NCBI GenBank assembly: GCA_030530865.1
Contig: JAUMUC010000004.1
Location: 1-64,000 of the forward strand
DNA length: 64,000 bases
Origin: Lactobacillus sp.
Lineage (GTDB): Bacteria > Bacillota > Bacilli > Lactobacillales > Lactobacillaceae
Reading direction: 5' to 3'
Part shown: positions 14,904 to 24,346 of the stretch, piece after piece
Position numbering within the stretch: the stretch's first letter is position 1
How the letters are laid out: every line of letters begins with the position of its first letter
Translations under genes and position numbers: made by a program
Notes under the pieces: model-generated
Told to the model about the DNA's origin: nothing
The model's database searches: none
The model's input: the letters and a program-made list of their open reading frames with translations, nothing else

Positions 14904-16181
14904 TTATACAAAAGCGAATACTTGATTTCGCTTAGGTAAAATCCGTTTTCCAAATGGGTTTTCCACCAGCTCTCGATGTAAAGTATGGACTGGACACAAC
15001 CAAGCTGGTTGGACCGTCTTAATAATTTCTTTTAACCCATTGATATCGGCGTGGCCTGAACACCGTAATAATTTCAACTCAATCTGCCGTTTGGCCAAGT
15101 TTTCAATAAAAGGCTGAAACGCTGGATCAAAATCACCTAAAGGTTCGGCATTTGAGTGGACATATAAGCCCCCACTTTGTAAGTCATCCCAATTGCCATC
15201 AACTTGGAAGAAATACTTCGTTTGATCTTTTAACAAAAGATCATAGTCAATGGCAAGGCTTGGATCTAAGATTGGATCAACTTGTTCTCCATGCCCATAG
15301 TAGTATGGATAATCCAAGTCCAAGCTTTCCTTAAGAAAAGCAGCTCTTTTAGCTGTTAAAACTACTTTTCTTGGAACAGCCTTGGCAATCTGAATTAACC
15401 GTTCTACATTTGTTGGATAAGTATTAAAAGTTAATTGGCGATGTGGATTGTCCTTCACCAATTGCACAATTTCTGTAACTAAATCCTGTTCTGACTTGGG
15501 GCCAGAAAATTCCTCTGACTTTTGTTCTGGCCAGGAAGTACCAGTTGCTTCGGTAATAAGTAGATCACAATGCTTAATACGTTGTAAGTATGCTTCTACC
15601 CAATCACGATGATAACCATGTAAGCGAATATCACCAGTGTAACCAATTAATTTATCAGGAGTTTGAATAACTAATCCAGAAGCTCCATATGCATCGTGAT
15701 CACTTGGCCAAATTTCAATTGTAATTTGACCGATCTTAATTGGCTTTTTCAATTCAGCTTGAATAATTGGGCGAGTATAATCATCAGCATGCCCTGCAGC
15801 TGGTAATAAAAATGGATGTTTATTTAAAACCGGCAACAGTTTCGCAGTATCAGGACTTGTATAAAGCGGAATTTCTGGATCAAGCCAGTTTAACGCCTTA
15901 CTGTGATCCAAGTGTAAGTGCGATATATAGGCTGCTGCATGCTTAAATTCTGATGTTCTTTTACCTGTTAATTTTGGATCATAAAAATCTGGCAAATCAC
16001 CAATCAATTCATGATCAAGCAAAGTCTTAAAACTTTCATCGGGAAGCTTTAACTCTGGACGATAAACTTCTCCCCAATCAAACAAGATATGAGAATCACC
16101 ATAACGTACTTCGATCATTGGTCCGCCAATTGTTTCGAGGCCGTTATAGAAGATAACTTCCGTTTTATCCTTTAAGGTCAT
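14904..16181 (-). CDS. MBL-fold metallohydrolase, beta-CASP/RNase J-like
   Basis: The 425-residue enzyme has the metallo-beta-lactamase motif S-H-L-H-L-D-H (about residues 87-93), then PSDHDAYG and YTGDIRLHG as later metal ligands. Its C-terminal CSGHADINGLKEII...PVHT matches the end of RNase J/CPSF-type beta-CASP nucleases. The family cleaves phosphodiester bonds, usually in RNA. It sits inside an ABC transporter operon between a permease and binding proteins, so a small phosphodiester substrate is equally possible. The ATG at 16181 has AGGAG 9 bases upstream and overlaps the permease gene by 17 bases; the TTG further upstream directly abuts the ribosome site and is unlikely. Confidence 0.75.
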   Translation of the reverse strand: MTLKDKTEVIFYNGLETIGGPMIEVRYGDSHILFDWGEVYRPELKLPDESFKTLLDHELIGDLPDFYDPKLTGKRTSEFKHAAAYISHLHLDHSKALNWLDPEIPLYTSPDTAKLLPVLNKHPFLLPAAGHADDYTRPIIQAELKKPIKIGQITIEIWPSDHDAYGASGLVIQTPDKLIGYTGDIRLHGYHRDWVEAYLQRIKHCDLLITEATGTSWPEQKSEEFSGPKSEQDLVTEIVQLVKDNPHRQLTFNTYPTNVERLIQIAKAVPRKVVLTAKRAAFLKESLDLDYPYYYGHGEQVDPILDPSLAIDYDLLLKDQTKYFFQVDGNWDDLQSGGLYVHSNAEPLGDFDPAFQPFIENLAKRQIELKLLRCSGHADINGLKEIIKTVQPAWLCPVHTLHRELVENPFGKRILPKRNQVFAFV

Positions 16182-16983
16182 TGCGGACAACTCCTCGAAT
16201 AATTTGCTTTCTAAAGATGAAGTAAATAATCAAAATTGGAAGCACAGTCAATGTTGCTGCTGCCAATTGTAATTGTGTCTGACTTCCGGCGTCAGATGCA
16301 AAGGCGGTTAAACCGTTGTTCAATAATCTCATTGAATCTTCGTTGGTTACCAATAATGGCCATAGGAATGAATTCCAACCACTAATGAAGCTTAACAAAC
16401 CGACAGTGAACAAACCACCTTTACTCATTGGAACTAAAATTCTCCAAATATAATTCCAATCACTTGCCCCATCAATCATACTTGCTTTGTAGATCGTATC
16501 AGAAATTGATCCGAAGTAGCTACGTAAGTAGTACATGTAAAAGATTGATGTTAAGAATGGTAAAACTAAACCTAAGTAGGTATTAAGTAATCCCATTTGG
16601 GCAATGGTGTTGTAGTTAGTGAAGATAATTGCTTCACCAGGTACCATCAATAATGATAAAAGTAAAACTTCGATAGTCTTTTTACCTTTAAACTTTAAGT
16701 TAACTAAGGCAAAAGCACCTAATAATGAAGTGAACAAACTCACTACTGTTGTAGTTGTTGCCACAATTAAAGTATTGATAAAGTATTGAGCAAATGGAGC
16801 TTGCTTAAATACTTGAGTGTAGTTGCTCCAATTGAAGTGTTTTGGAACCAATGTTGGTGGAATAATTGTCGTTTCTTGGAATGACATTAAACCACCTAAA
16901 ATCATGTAAATGAATGGGTAGATTGTGATTATCGCAAAGAAAATTAAAATTAACCAAGCGATGCCTGTCTTTAATTTTTCCAT
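16165..16983 (-). CDS. ABC transporter permease, UgpE/MalG type
   Basis: The 272-residue membrane protein has six helices. The inner-membrane loop has the EAA signature (ASMIDGASDWNYIWRILVPMSKGG) that docks to the ATPase. It resembles the second permease of carbohydrate/glycerol-phosphate importers. Its ATG overlaps the stop of the preceding permease gene, and its own end overlaps the MBL gene, so the operon is translationally coupled. Confidence 0.88.
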   Translation of the reverse strand: MEKLKTGIAWLILIFFAIITIYPFIYMILGGLMSFQETTIIPPTLVPKHFNWSNYTQVFKQAPFAQYFINTLIVATTTTVVSLFTSLLGAFALVNLKFKGKKTIEVLLLSLLMVPGEAIIFTNYNTIAQMGLLNTYLGLVLPFLTSIFYMYYLRSYFGSISDTIYKASMIDGASDWNYIWRILVPMSKGGLFTVGLLSFISGWNSFLWPLLVTNEDSMRLLNNGLTAFASDAGSQTQLQLAAATLTVLPILIIYFIFRKQIIRGVVRNDLKG

Positions 16984-17849
16984 TAATAATCACCTACCTT
17001 TTTCATTAACTTACGTTGTAAGAATGTCGTAAACATGATCACTAAGAAGAGAACTACAGTAGCGGCCATAGCTACACCTGGAGTTCCGGCAATTTGGAAC
17101 TTGTTATAGATGTAGAACACGGCAGTTGATGCAGAGTTTCCCACCCCAGCTTGACCATTGAACAATGCATATACTTGAGTATAGATCTTGAATGCCCCAA
17201 TAATATTCATTGTTAAAAGGAAAGCTAAAGTTGGAACTAATTGTGGAATGGTAATTCTCCAGAATTGTTCACGACTAGTAGCACCATACATATCAGCAAT
17301 TTCGTAGAAGCTTGGATCAATATTTCTCAAAGCTCCCATCAAAATAACGATATCAAAAGCTAAAGAAGTCCAAACTCCAAAGATAATCAAAGTAATCAAG
17401 CTCATACTTGGATCATCAATCCAACTTGGTGCTGGTAAATGCAAGAAGCGTAAAATAAAGTTCAACATACCATAGTCACCATTGAAGATATATCTAAAGA
17501 CGATACCAATGGCTACAGTAGAAGTTACGTATGGCATGAAAAATGTAGTTTCAAAAAATGAACTGTTCTTTAATTTGCTGTACATGAACCATGAAAGCAT
17601 GACAGAAATCATCAAAGCGACCGGAACAGCAAAAATACTATAAATAATGGTATTTTTCATTGCTGTCCAAAATTCGGGATCACTAAAAATGTATTGATAA
17701 TTAGAAATTCCGTTAAAAGTCAGGTTGATTAGTGGGCCACCTTGGAAACTCATTGTGAGTGCCCGGAAAATTGGCCAAATACTAAAGACAGCTGACAAGA
17801 TAATTGTTGGGGCTAAGAATAGCCAAGCCTTCTTTTGATTGGTTTTCAT
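16983..17849 (-). CDS. ABC transporter permease, UgpA/MalF type
   Basis: The 288-residue six-helix permease carries the EAA loop ADMYGATSREQFWRITIPQL (about residues 200-219). It would pair with the UgpE-like subunit to form the channel of a family-1 binding-protein-dependent importer. It starts where the ATPase gene ends (overlapping stop/start), which is the usual arrangement for fixed stoichiometry. The substrate is not determined by sequence. Confidence 0.88.
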   Translation of the reverse strand: MKTNQKKAWLFLAPTIILSAVFSIWPIFRALTMSFQGGPLINLTFNGISNYQYIFSDPEFWTAMKNTIIYSIFAVPVALMISVMLSWFMYSKLKNSSFFETTFFMPYVTSTVAIGIVFRYIFNGDYGMLNFILRFLHLPAPSWIDDPSMSLITLIIFGVWTSLAFDIVILMGALRNIDPSFYEIADMYGATSREQFWRITIPQLVPTLAFLLTMNIIGAFKIYTQVYALFNGQAGVGNSASTAVFYIYNKFQIAGTPGVAMAATVVLFLVIMFTTFLQRKLMKKVGDY

Positions 17850-18910
17850 TAGAATACTCGCTTTCCACTGCGATCGAACAAGAAGAATTTTTGTCCTTTA
17901 ACAGCCAAGTTAACTTGTTGGCCTGCTGCAACATCTACAGTTAAGTCAGTTAATACTCGATATTGTTCACCATTGATCTTAACTTTAACAATCTTTTCTC
18001 GACCAATTAATTCAATATCAAAGACATCTGCCTTGATTGGACCATCTTCCTTGATTTCTAAGTTTTCTGGACGAATTGACATTGTGTAATCGCCAGCTGC
18101 AATATCATTTGCAAAGTCCAATTGGAAAGCTTCGTTAGTTAACTTGCCGTTTTGTAAGTTAACTTCAAAGTTGTTAATTACTGGGTTACCAATAAAGTTA
18201 GCAACAAATTGGTTCACAGGATCTAAATAGAATGATTGACCTGAACCATCTTGTTGAATGAAGCCTTGGTTGAACAAAATAATTTGGTCACCAATTGATA
18301 AGGCTTCTTCTTGATCGTGAGTAACGAATAAGGTAGTAATACCTACTTCTTTAACCAAAGTTCTGATTTCCTCACGAATCTTTAAACGTAAACGGGCATC
18401 CAAGTTACTCAAAGGTTCGTCCATCAAAAGAATCTTTGGTTCTTGTACCAATGCACGAGTGATGGCCACACGTTGTTGTTGACCACCTGATAAGCTACCA
18501 GGCTTTTGTGAAGCTAATTCAGTAATTTGAGTAAGTTGCATATACTTTTCAGCAATCTTCTTAGCTTCAGCCTTAGTTTTCTTATTCTTACCCACAGTTA
18601 ATGGGAACATTACGTTTTCTAAAACTGTCATGTGTGGGTACAAAGCATAGTTTTGGAAAACATAACCAATTTGACGGTCCTTAGGAGCGACCTTAACTAC
18701 ACTTTTTCCACCAAATAAAATATCTCCGCTGGTTGGAGACAACAAACCAGCTAACATGTTTAGCATGGTAGTCTTCCCACAACCTGATGGTCCTAGAAGA
18801 CAAACCAAATCACCCTTCTTAACAGAAAAACTTACGTCTTCGAGGGCAACATGACCATTGTCATAGACCTTGCGGAGATTCTTAACTTCTACAAAATTTT
18901 CTTGATTCAT
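17849..18910 (-). CDS. ABC transporter ATP-binding subunit, UgpC/MsmK type
   Basis: The 353-residue ATPase has Walker A GPSGCGKT (40-47), the signature LSGGQQQR (about 141), Walker B ILLMDEP, and the H-loop FVTHDQEEA. The C-terminal 115 residues form the OB-like regulatory domain of the CUT1 sugar-importer ATPases (MalK, MsmK, UgpC). It powers the two permeases encoded immediately downstream. It is the first gene of the operon, with a promoter at 18991-18963. The putative ribosome site (AAGTGG) is weak. Confidence 0.9.
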   Translation of the reverse strand: MNQENFVEVKNLRKVYDNGHVALEDVSFSVKKGDLVCLLGPSGCGKTTMLNMLAGLLSPTSGDILFGGKSVVKVAPKDRQIGYVFQNYALYPHMTVLENVMFPLTVGKNKKTKAEAKKIAEKYMQLTQITELASQKPGSLSGGQQQRVAITRALVQEPKILLMDEPLSNLDARLRLKIREEIRTLVKEVGITTLFVTHDQEEALSIGDQIILFNQGFIQQDGSGQSFYLDPVNQFVANFIGNPVINNFEVNLQNGKLTNEAFQLDFANDIAAGDYTMSIRPENLEIKEDGPIKADVFDIELIGREKIVKVKINGEQYRVLTDLTVDVAAGQQVNLAVKGQKFFLFDRSGKRVF

Positions 18911-18962
18911 TATTTTTACACCACTTGAAATTGTTATCTAAATAGCAAAATTCATCGATACT

Positions 18963-18991
18963 ATTTTATAAAATTTAAGCACTTTATTCAA
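18963..18991 (-). promoter_or_regulatory. Promoter of the ugp-like operon
   Basis: On the minus strand, -35 TTGAAT (18991-18986) and -10 TAAAAT (18968-18963) are 17 bases apart, about 50 bases upstream of the ATPase gene. No clear operator or catabolite-responsive element was recognised. Confidence 0.7.
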
Positions 18992-19013
18992 TTAAAATAA
19001 ACATTTTCAGGCA

Positions 19014-19035
19014 ATAAAAAAAGCACTTACGTGCT
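19014..19035 (-). terminator. Intrinsic terminator of rbsK
   Basis: The minus-strand hairpin AGCAC-GTAA-GTGCT with seven T overlaps the rbsK stop codon and insulates the downstream transporter operon. Confidence 0.85.
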
Positions 19036-19939
19036 ATAAATTAATTTCTTTCAAAAATGGAATTGCTGGTTGAGCTCCTTCTCGTTGAACAGTCAATGAT
19101 GAAGCCTTATTACTAAAGGTAATTGCTTCTTCTAAGTTTGAAAAATCAGGCTTCAAGTAACTACAAAATGCACCAATAAAAGTATCACCAGCAGCAGTTG
19201 TGTCGACAGCTTTAACTTTAAAGGCTGGAATTAAGCCAGTTTTTCCAGCATAACTATAAAAAGTACCCTTGCTACCAACTGTGATTAGCACCACTTTAAT
19301 ACCAAGTTCATGCAACTTTTGGCTAGCTTTGAGCATCCCCGCTTCATCTTCAACCTTAACACCAGTTAATAAAGCAGCTTCAGTTTCATTTGGAATAATG
19401 ACATCAGTTAAAGCTAATAATTCAGGAGACATTTTCTTAGCTGGAGCAGGATTTAAAACAGTGACAGTATTAGATTCTCTTGCTAATTTAAATCCAGCAA
19501 TAATGTTGCTTTCTTGCATTTCAAATTGAGCTACAACAAAGTCACTATCGCTAATAATTTGCTTATGCTTGATAACTTGTTCATCAGGCATCCCCAAATT
19601 AGCCCCACCATAAACCATGATGCGGTTTTCACTGTTAGCATCTAACATAATAAATGCTTGTCCGGTTTGCAAATCAGCCAATTTAACAACAGCGTCAACA
19701 TTCACACCATCTTTAGCTAAATCAGCTAACAGATTTTTGCCATCAGCATCTTGGCCAACTGCACCAATTAAATGTGTATCTGCACCTAGCCGAGCACTTG
19801 CTACTGCTTGATTGGCCCCTTTACCACCACCAGCAGTAAAAATTTCATCTGCGTGTAAAGTCTCGCCACCTTCGGGTATCCGCTTGGCTTTAATCGTGCG
19901 ATCTAAGTTAATACTTCCAATAATGGTTACTTTATTCAT
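19034..19939 (-). CDS. rbsK: Ribokinase (PfkB family)
   Basis: The 301-residue sugar kinase has the N-terminal PfkB signature GGGKGANQAVASARLG (about residues 37-52) and the catalytic/anion-hole motif DTTAAGDTFIGAF (about 245-257), where the second Asp is the base. It phosphorylates ribose, or possibly deoxyribose or another furanose, to the 5-phosphate in the cytoplasm. That links to prs at the end of the window only in a general metabolic sense. It is a single gene with AGGAG before the ATG and its own terminator; no ribose transporter gene adjoins it. Confidence 0.88.
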   Translation of the reverse strand: MNKVTIIGSINLDRTIKAKRIPEGGETLHADEIFTAGGGKGANQAVASARLGADTHLIGAVGQDADGKNLLADLAKDGVNVDAVVKLADLQTGQAFIMLDANSENRIMVYGGANLGMPDEQVIKHKQIISDSDFVVAQFEMQESNIIAGFKLARESNTVTVLNPAPAKKMSPELLALTDVIIPNETEAALLTGVKVEDEAGMLKASQKLHELGIKVVLITVGSKGTFYSYAGKTGLIPAFKVKAVDTTAAGDTFIGAFCSYLKPDFSNLEEAITFSNKASSLTVQREGAQPAIPFLKEINL

Positions 19940-20058
19940 TATTTTCTCCTAAAATCAAATTGTTCATTTATTATATTATATTATAGCTATGATAGAAATC
20001 TCTACTAACTTTGCGTTACAATAGTTTAAGAGTAATTAAAGGAAAAGGTGACTTCATT

Positions 20059-20874
20059 TTGAAAAAAATCACAAAGCTGTTTTTAATTATGGCAGCATGT
20101 ACCTTACTATCTGCATGTGGTCAAAAGAAAAAAGCAACTCCAATTTTAACTAAGAATCAAGTAATTAAGAAAGCTCAAAAAGCAGCTCACTCTGGAGAAG
20201 CAATCCAAACTTTTAAAATTAAAACTGCTACTTCAAGCAATTACATTTCTTCAGACATCTGGTATGGTGGTAATCCACTTGTTTTAAATATTGTTTACCA
20301 ACAATTCAACTCAAATGGTAATCAATCTAATAAGACTAGCATGTGGGTTAATTCCAACGGAATTGCTTATATTCATGGTCAAAAGTGGTACAAGACTAAT
20401 TTAGTTAAGTTTACTGGCCATAATTTCTACGACTTCTATAACGCAAGTAGTCAATCACCAATGCTGGTAGATCCAGCCGATAGTTTAATTAAGGCTTACA
20501 AGATGAAACGCCAAGGTCAAACATATACTTTGACTGCAACCATCAAAGATAAGAGTATTTTAGATGATGCTTTAAATCCAATTTTAAACACTGCATCATT
20601 GGGAACCAAACAACAAGAAGCTTTCAACAACTTTTTGAAGAAATCTAAATTCAAGAATATCACTGTTAAGTTGGTTTATAAGAATGGTCAATTAGCTAGT
20701 TTCAACTACACTGTCCACTACAAGTTACAAATCTATCAACTTGAATTATCACAACAAATTGGTAACCAAGGTAAGCAAGATATGTTAACTATGCCACAAG
20801 AAACTGGTAACGCCGTTGACTTACCAACTAACAAAAATAGCAAGTCAAATCAAGCTAACAAAAACAGCAAATAA
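20059..20874 (+). CDS. Lipoprotein of unknown role (DUF6612/LolA-fold-like)
   Basis: I set the start at TTG (20059), preceded by AAAGGTG and opening a clean lipoprotein signal, MKKITKLFLI...LSAC-G with Cys20. The upstream start at 20011 would put 16 charged residues before the signal. The mature part (about 250 residues) alternates beta-strand patterns (NYISSDIWYGG, IAYIHGQKWYKTN, KNITVKLVYKNGQLASFNYTVHYKL). These resemble the single-sheet lipid-binding fold of LppX/LolA-like Firmicute lipoproteins. The C-terminus is Asn/Lys-rich. No function is known. It is monocistronic and ends at a bidirectional terminator. Confidence 0.7.
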   Translation: MKKITKLFLIMAACTLLSACGQKKKATPILTKNQVIKKAQKAAHSGEAIQTFKIKTATSSNYISSDIWYGGNPLVLNIVYQQFNSNGNQSNKTSMWVNSNGIAYIHGQKWYKTNLVKFTGHNFYDFYNASSQSPMLVDPADSLIKAYKMKRQGQTYTLTATIKDKSILDDALNPILNTASLGTKQQEAFNNFLKKSKFKNITVKLVYKNGQLASFNYTVHYKLQIYQLELSQQIGNQGKQDMLTMPQETGNAVDLPTNKNSKSNQANKNSK

Positions 20875-20875
20875 T

Positions 20876-20905
20876 AAAAAGCAAGACTAATTGTCTTGCT
20901 TTTTT
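20876..20905. terminator. Bidirectional terminator (lipoprotein / antiporter)
   Basis: Stem GCAAGAC-TAATT-GTCTTGC is flanked by five A and six T between convergent genes. Confidence 0.9.
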
Positions 20906-22703
20906 AATGATTCAATTTTGCCCTAATTTCATCAACATCATCTGTTTTAGCTGAGAAAATAATTCGGTCACCAAATTCAATAATAGTTGATCCAGTAGGA
21001 CGAATCCATTGACCATCACGCAAAATACGTGAGATAGTCATCTTTTGTGATAAGTCCCAACTCATCAATTGTGTTCGAGTATAAGCAGGGTTAGTAATCT
21101 TAACTTCATACAAGTTATTGTTAGTTTCAGTGATAATTTCATAAACAGCTGGAGATTCAATCAAAGCCCGAAGCATGGATGAAGTAATATTTGGAATATT
21201 CATGTACTCAATCTTTTCAGCACACTTTTCATCTACACGCATACCTAATTCTCGGTCAACAATAATAATTCGTTCAACCTTCGTTTCTTCAGCAGCATAA
21301 ATAGCAAGTGTCTTAAGTTCATCCTCATTTTTCGCAGCCAAAACTAAGATATCACAGTCAAAAACATCACTATCAATCAGCTTAGGTAATTGCATGCTAT
21401 CTAATTTAACAAATTGTGGCAATTTACTCTTGTAAGTACGGTACTCATCATCGCTGTCAGTATAAACTTTAACGTCGTACCAATTATCATGTAATTCCTG
21501 ACTGACACTAACCGTTGCCCAATTACTACCCAAAATGTGGACCTTTTGCTTAAGTTTATCTGCTTTAGATAAAACAAAGTTAGAATTAAAAACAATTGGG
21601 CTTAATACACAGACTATGATCGCAGCTAGCGTAAAGACATCAGATTGAATTTGATTGATGACATTCAAATTTCTCGCTACGGTCAATGTTGGCAAGACAA
21701 TCGTAATGGTCGTGGCAATTAAAAACGCACCTGCAAATGAGTTTCTATTGCCAAATTTATTGCGGTAGAACAGGAAGACTGGGAATTTTGCCAAAATTAA
21801 GAATAAAACCAAAATCGGTAATAAAATTAATGAGTTTGGATGGGCAAGCACATTCTTTAGGTTCAATGCTGCACCGGTTTTTAAGAAAAAGATTGGGATA
21901 AAGAAACCATATCCAATTGAAGTTAGCTTTTCAGAAGTGGCTTCAGCGGGTCGTAATAACTTCATGACCATCCCTGCTAAAAAGGCACCCAAAATATTTT
22001 CAGCACCAACAGTTTCGGCCACAGTTACTAGGGCGAAAATTAAGAAGAAGGCCAATCGGACATCTAATTGTGTAGTCGACTTAGTAACTTGTACAAACCA
22101 TTGATATGGGCGTTTAAACCGTACCAATAAAATGATGGCTGCTAAGAATAAGAAAACGATCAAAAATAATTTTGTGGTATCGCCACCATGAAATGAGGCA
22201 TAAATGGTCAAAAGTAGTAATGGAATTACTTCACCTAAGACCGCCGTAAGTAGGATTGTTTGACCGACTGGCTTATTTAAAATTTCTTTTTCCTTCAAAG
22301 TTGCAATAACGACACCTAAAGCAACAGTCATGAAAATTATCGTCGCTAAAGCTACATCGTTAAATAGATGCAGCTTAGCAAGTACCGCTGCCAATGCAAC
22401 TGCCATCAAAGTGACACCAATGAACGATTGAGTGGCCACTTTTAAGGGGTTTACTTTATTATCAGATTTTTTAAATAATAAATCGAAATCAATTTCCATT
22501 CCAGAGAGGAAAATTAAGATCGTTACACCTAATTCAGATAAAAATTTCAATTGATAAGTGGATTCGATCCAATTAAATCCACTTACCCCAAAAATAATTC
22601 CGACCACAATTTCCGCAACTGCAGTAGGAATATTATTAAGATTTAATCTTGCCATTGCAATTGGAATGACTAAGGCAAGAAAAATCACTAAAAGTAATGA
22701 CAT
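20904..22703 (-). CDS. CPA2-family monovalent cation:proton antiporter with C-terminal RCK domain
   Basis: The 599-residue protein begins with about 12-13 membrane helices (residues 1-380), including IVVGIIFGVSGF and the GAENILGAFLAGMVMKLL region of Kef/NhaP-type exchangers. The remainder is cytoplasmic: an RCK N-lobe (about 390-510) and a TrkA-C lobe (about 515-599, ending IIFSAKTDDVDEIRAKL). It would exchange K+ or Na+ for H+ for pH and ion balance. The nucleotide-binding glycine motif of the RCK lobe is degenerate (HILGSNWATVSVSQEL instead of GxGxxG). The gene begins 20 bases after a terminator hairpin, leaving no room for an independent promoter downstream of it. Confidence 0.85.
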   Translation of the reverse strand: MSLLLVIFLALVIPIAMARLNLNNIPTAVAEIVVGIIFGVSGFNWIESTYQLKFLSELGVTILIFLSGMEIDFDLLFKKSDNKVNPLKVATQSFIGVTLMAVALAAVLAKLHLFNDVALATIIFMTVALGVVIATLKEKEILNKPVGQTILLTAVLGEVIPLLLLTIYASFHGGDTTKLFLIVFLFLAAIILLVRFKRPYQWFVQVTKSTTQLDVRLAFFLIFALVTVAETVGAENILGAFLAGMVMKLLRPAEATSEKLTSIGYGFFIPIFFLKTGAALNLKNVLAHPNSLILLPILVLFLILAKFPVFLFYRNKFGNRNSFAGAFLIATTITIVLPTLTVARNLNVINQIQSDVFTLAAIIVCVLSPIVFNSNFVLSKADKLKQKVHILGSNWATVSVSQELHDNWYDVKVYTDSDDEYRTYKSKLPQFVKLDSMQLPKLIDSDVFDCDILVLAAKNEDELKTLAIYAAEETKVERIIIVDRELGMRVDEKCAEKIEYMNIPNITSSMLRALIESPAVYEIITETNNNLYEVKITNPAYTRTQLMSWDLSQKMTISRILRDGQWIRPTGSTIIEFGDRIIFSAKTDDVDEIRAKLNH

Positions 22704-22723
22704 ATATTCATCTCCATATATTC

Positions 22724-22746
22724 AAAAAGCACCACATTAATGGTGC
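22724..22746 (-). terminator. Terminator between amidase and antiporter genes
   Basis: The minus-strand hairpin GCACCA-TTAATG-TGGTGC is followed by five T. It lies 8 bases after the amidase stop and about 20 bases before the antiporter ATG. Confidence 0.8.
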
Positions 22747-22754
22747 CTTTTATT

Positions 22755-23990
22755 TTACTTAAAGTTTTCAGCTCTAACGTAGACATTTAAGCCTAAAACG
22801 TAAAACTTATGACCATTGGCTTTTACCTGTCCACCAAATGTGTAATAAGAATTACCTTTGTTAAAGTAATTATTCTTGTTAATAATCTTACCTTTATTGC
22901 TGTATACATAGGCTTTCTTAGTTAAAGTTCTCTTTGTTCCATCAATGTTGTTGGCAATGACAAACTTGTTGGCTGCCATTTGGTAGAACAACTTACCTTT
23001 AATTGTCTTTGTACCAGTGTAACTAATAGTTGTACCAGGCTTCAATAAAGTTGAAGTCTTATTACCCTTGGCTGTATAAATCGCAGCATAGCGAACTAAC
23101 ATCTTTTGAGAAGTAGCTTGGCTTGATGATGCACTTGAAACTGATGACTTGCTTGAAGCTGAACTAGATGCTTTACTTGAAGTCTTTGTTGAACTGGTGC
23201 TTGAAGTTTTAGCTTTGCTTGAAGCAGTACTTGAAGATGATGAAACATCAGACTTGTTTTCCCCACCGTCATAGTAGTATTTTACTAAGTCAAAGAACTT
23301 ACTCATTGAGTAGCCCCACTTCTTGAAGTATCCAGTAGGGTCTGTGTGATCAGTACCACCTAAATACTTAGAAACAGCGTGGTGAGACCAAATAGTACCT
23401 GAGCCACCATGAGCATCAGCCAATTTTGGTTTCAAATTGTAACGCTTCAAAAGTTTAGCAACATAAATTGCATCATTATTAACTGATTTTGCAAATGCAG
23501 TTTTTGAACTAACTTCACAAAGTTCAATTTGAATGAAACGTGAGTTGGCTATAGGGCCAGCTCCCCAAACACCATAATTTGGTGTCATCATTTGGATAAC
23601 CTGCTTGTCATCAACAAATGCATGAACGTAGGCATACATTGATTTCCATTCACGGTTAAAGTAAATGGCTTCTCTATCAGCACTAGCACCTGGGGTTGCA
23701 GTTTCGTGAATTACAATACCTTCAGGCTTACCTTTACGGTATTTAATCTTGTTTTTAGTGTAAAACTTATTATACTTGATACCCTTTTTTTCCAAAAATT
23801 TGTACAAGTATGTAGTACCTGAATAGCTATATTGCTTAGCCATATTGTTAATTGAAGCTGCTTCTACTTCTTCATCAGGTGTTAATTGTACATCTACGTC
23901 ATTGTCGTCAGCGAATGCTTTAACATAAGACGCAGAGCTACCAATAGCAACACACAAAAGTGCACTAAGTAGGATTTTCTTTAATTTCAT
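22755..23990 (-). CDS. N-acetylmuramoyl-L-alanine amidase with SLAP anchoring domain
   Basis: The 411-residue secreted wall hydrolase has four parts. A signal peptide (1-27) is followed by an amidase_2/PGRP-type catalytic domain (about 85-225) with GIVIHETA (His95), WSHHAVSKYL (His203/204) and TDHTDPTGYF as zinc and catalytic landmarks. A Ser/Lys-rich linker of about 55 residues follows (250-305). The C-terminal pair of SLAP repeats (about 307-411) ends YVRAENFK, which binds S-layer or wall polysaccharide in acidophilus-group lactobacilli. It cleaves the bond between muramic acid and L-Ala. Its start is 11 bases after the SLAP remnant of the upstream hydrolase, and the two C-termini are clearly homologous. 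Confidence 0.88.
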   Translation of the reverse strand: MKLKKILLSALLCVAIGSSASYVKAFADDNDVDVQLTPDEEVEAASINNMAKQYSYSGTTYLYKFLEKKGIKYNKFYTKNKIKYRKGKPEGIVIHETATPGASADREAIYFNREWKSMYAYVHAFVDDKQVIQMMTPNYGVWGAGPIANSRFIQIELCEVSSKTAFAKSVNNDAIYVAKLLKRYNLKPKLADAHGGSGTIWSHHAVSKYLGGTDHTDPTGYFKKWGYSMSKFFDLVKYYYDGGENKSDVSSSSSTASSKAKTSSTSSTKTSSKASSSASSKSSVSSASSSQATSQKMLVRYAAIYTAKGNKTSTLLKPGTTISYTGTKTIKGKLFYQMAANKFVIANNIDGTKRTLTKKAYVYSNKGKIINKNNYFNKGNSYYTFGGQVKANGHKFYVLGLNVYVRAENFK

Positions 23991-24001
23991 CTCACTACTC
24001 C

Positions 24002-24346
24002 TTATTTGAAGTTGGCGTATTTAACGAACTTATCTAGGCCAATTTGGTAATATTTATTTTTTGCAATCTCAGTAACAGAACCAAATGTTTTTATTTTGCT
24101 TCCTTTTTTCAAGACTGTTTTATTATCTCTATTTCCATACAAATTGTAGACATAGGCGTTTTTCTTGAGTATTCTAGTAGTTCCATCTACTTCAGAAACA
24201 CGTAAATACTGTCCTTTGCCAATGTCGTAATAACTAATTCCGTTAACTACCACTCTACCATAAATGGAAATATTTGTCTCAGCCTTAACGACGTTGTTTT
24301 TAGTTCTTTTGCCTTGCTTATTAAAAACTTGGGCCTCAATTACTAA
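24002..24346 (-). pseudogene. SLAP anchoring domain cut off from the upstream autolysin by a frameshift
   Basis: The open frame encodes LVIEAQVFNKQG, then TNISIYGRVVVNG, then DGTTRILKKNAYVY, ending KYANFK. This is a complete SLAP repeat pair homologous to the end of the amidase at 22755. It has no start with a ribosome site; the GTG at 24253 lies inside the domain. Read through the A9 run (24355-24347), it fuses in frame to the glucosaminidase gene if one A is added. It is therefore the 3' part of that gene, separated by a one-base shift. Confidence 0.8.
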
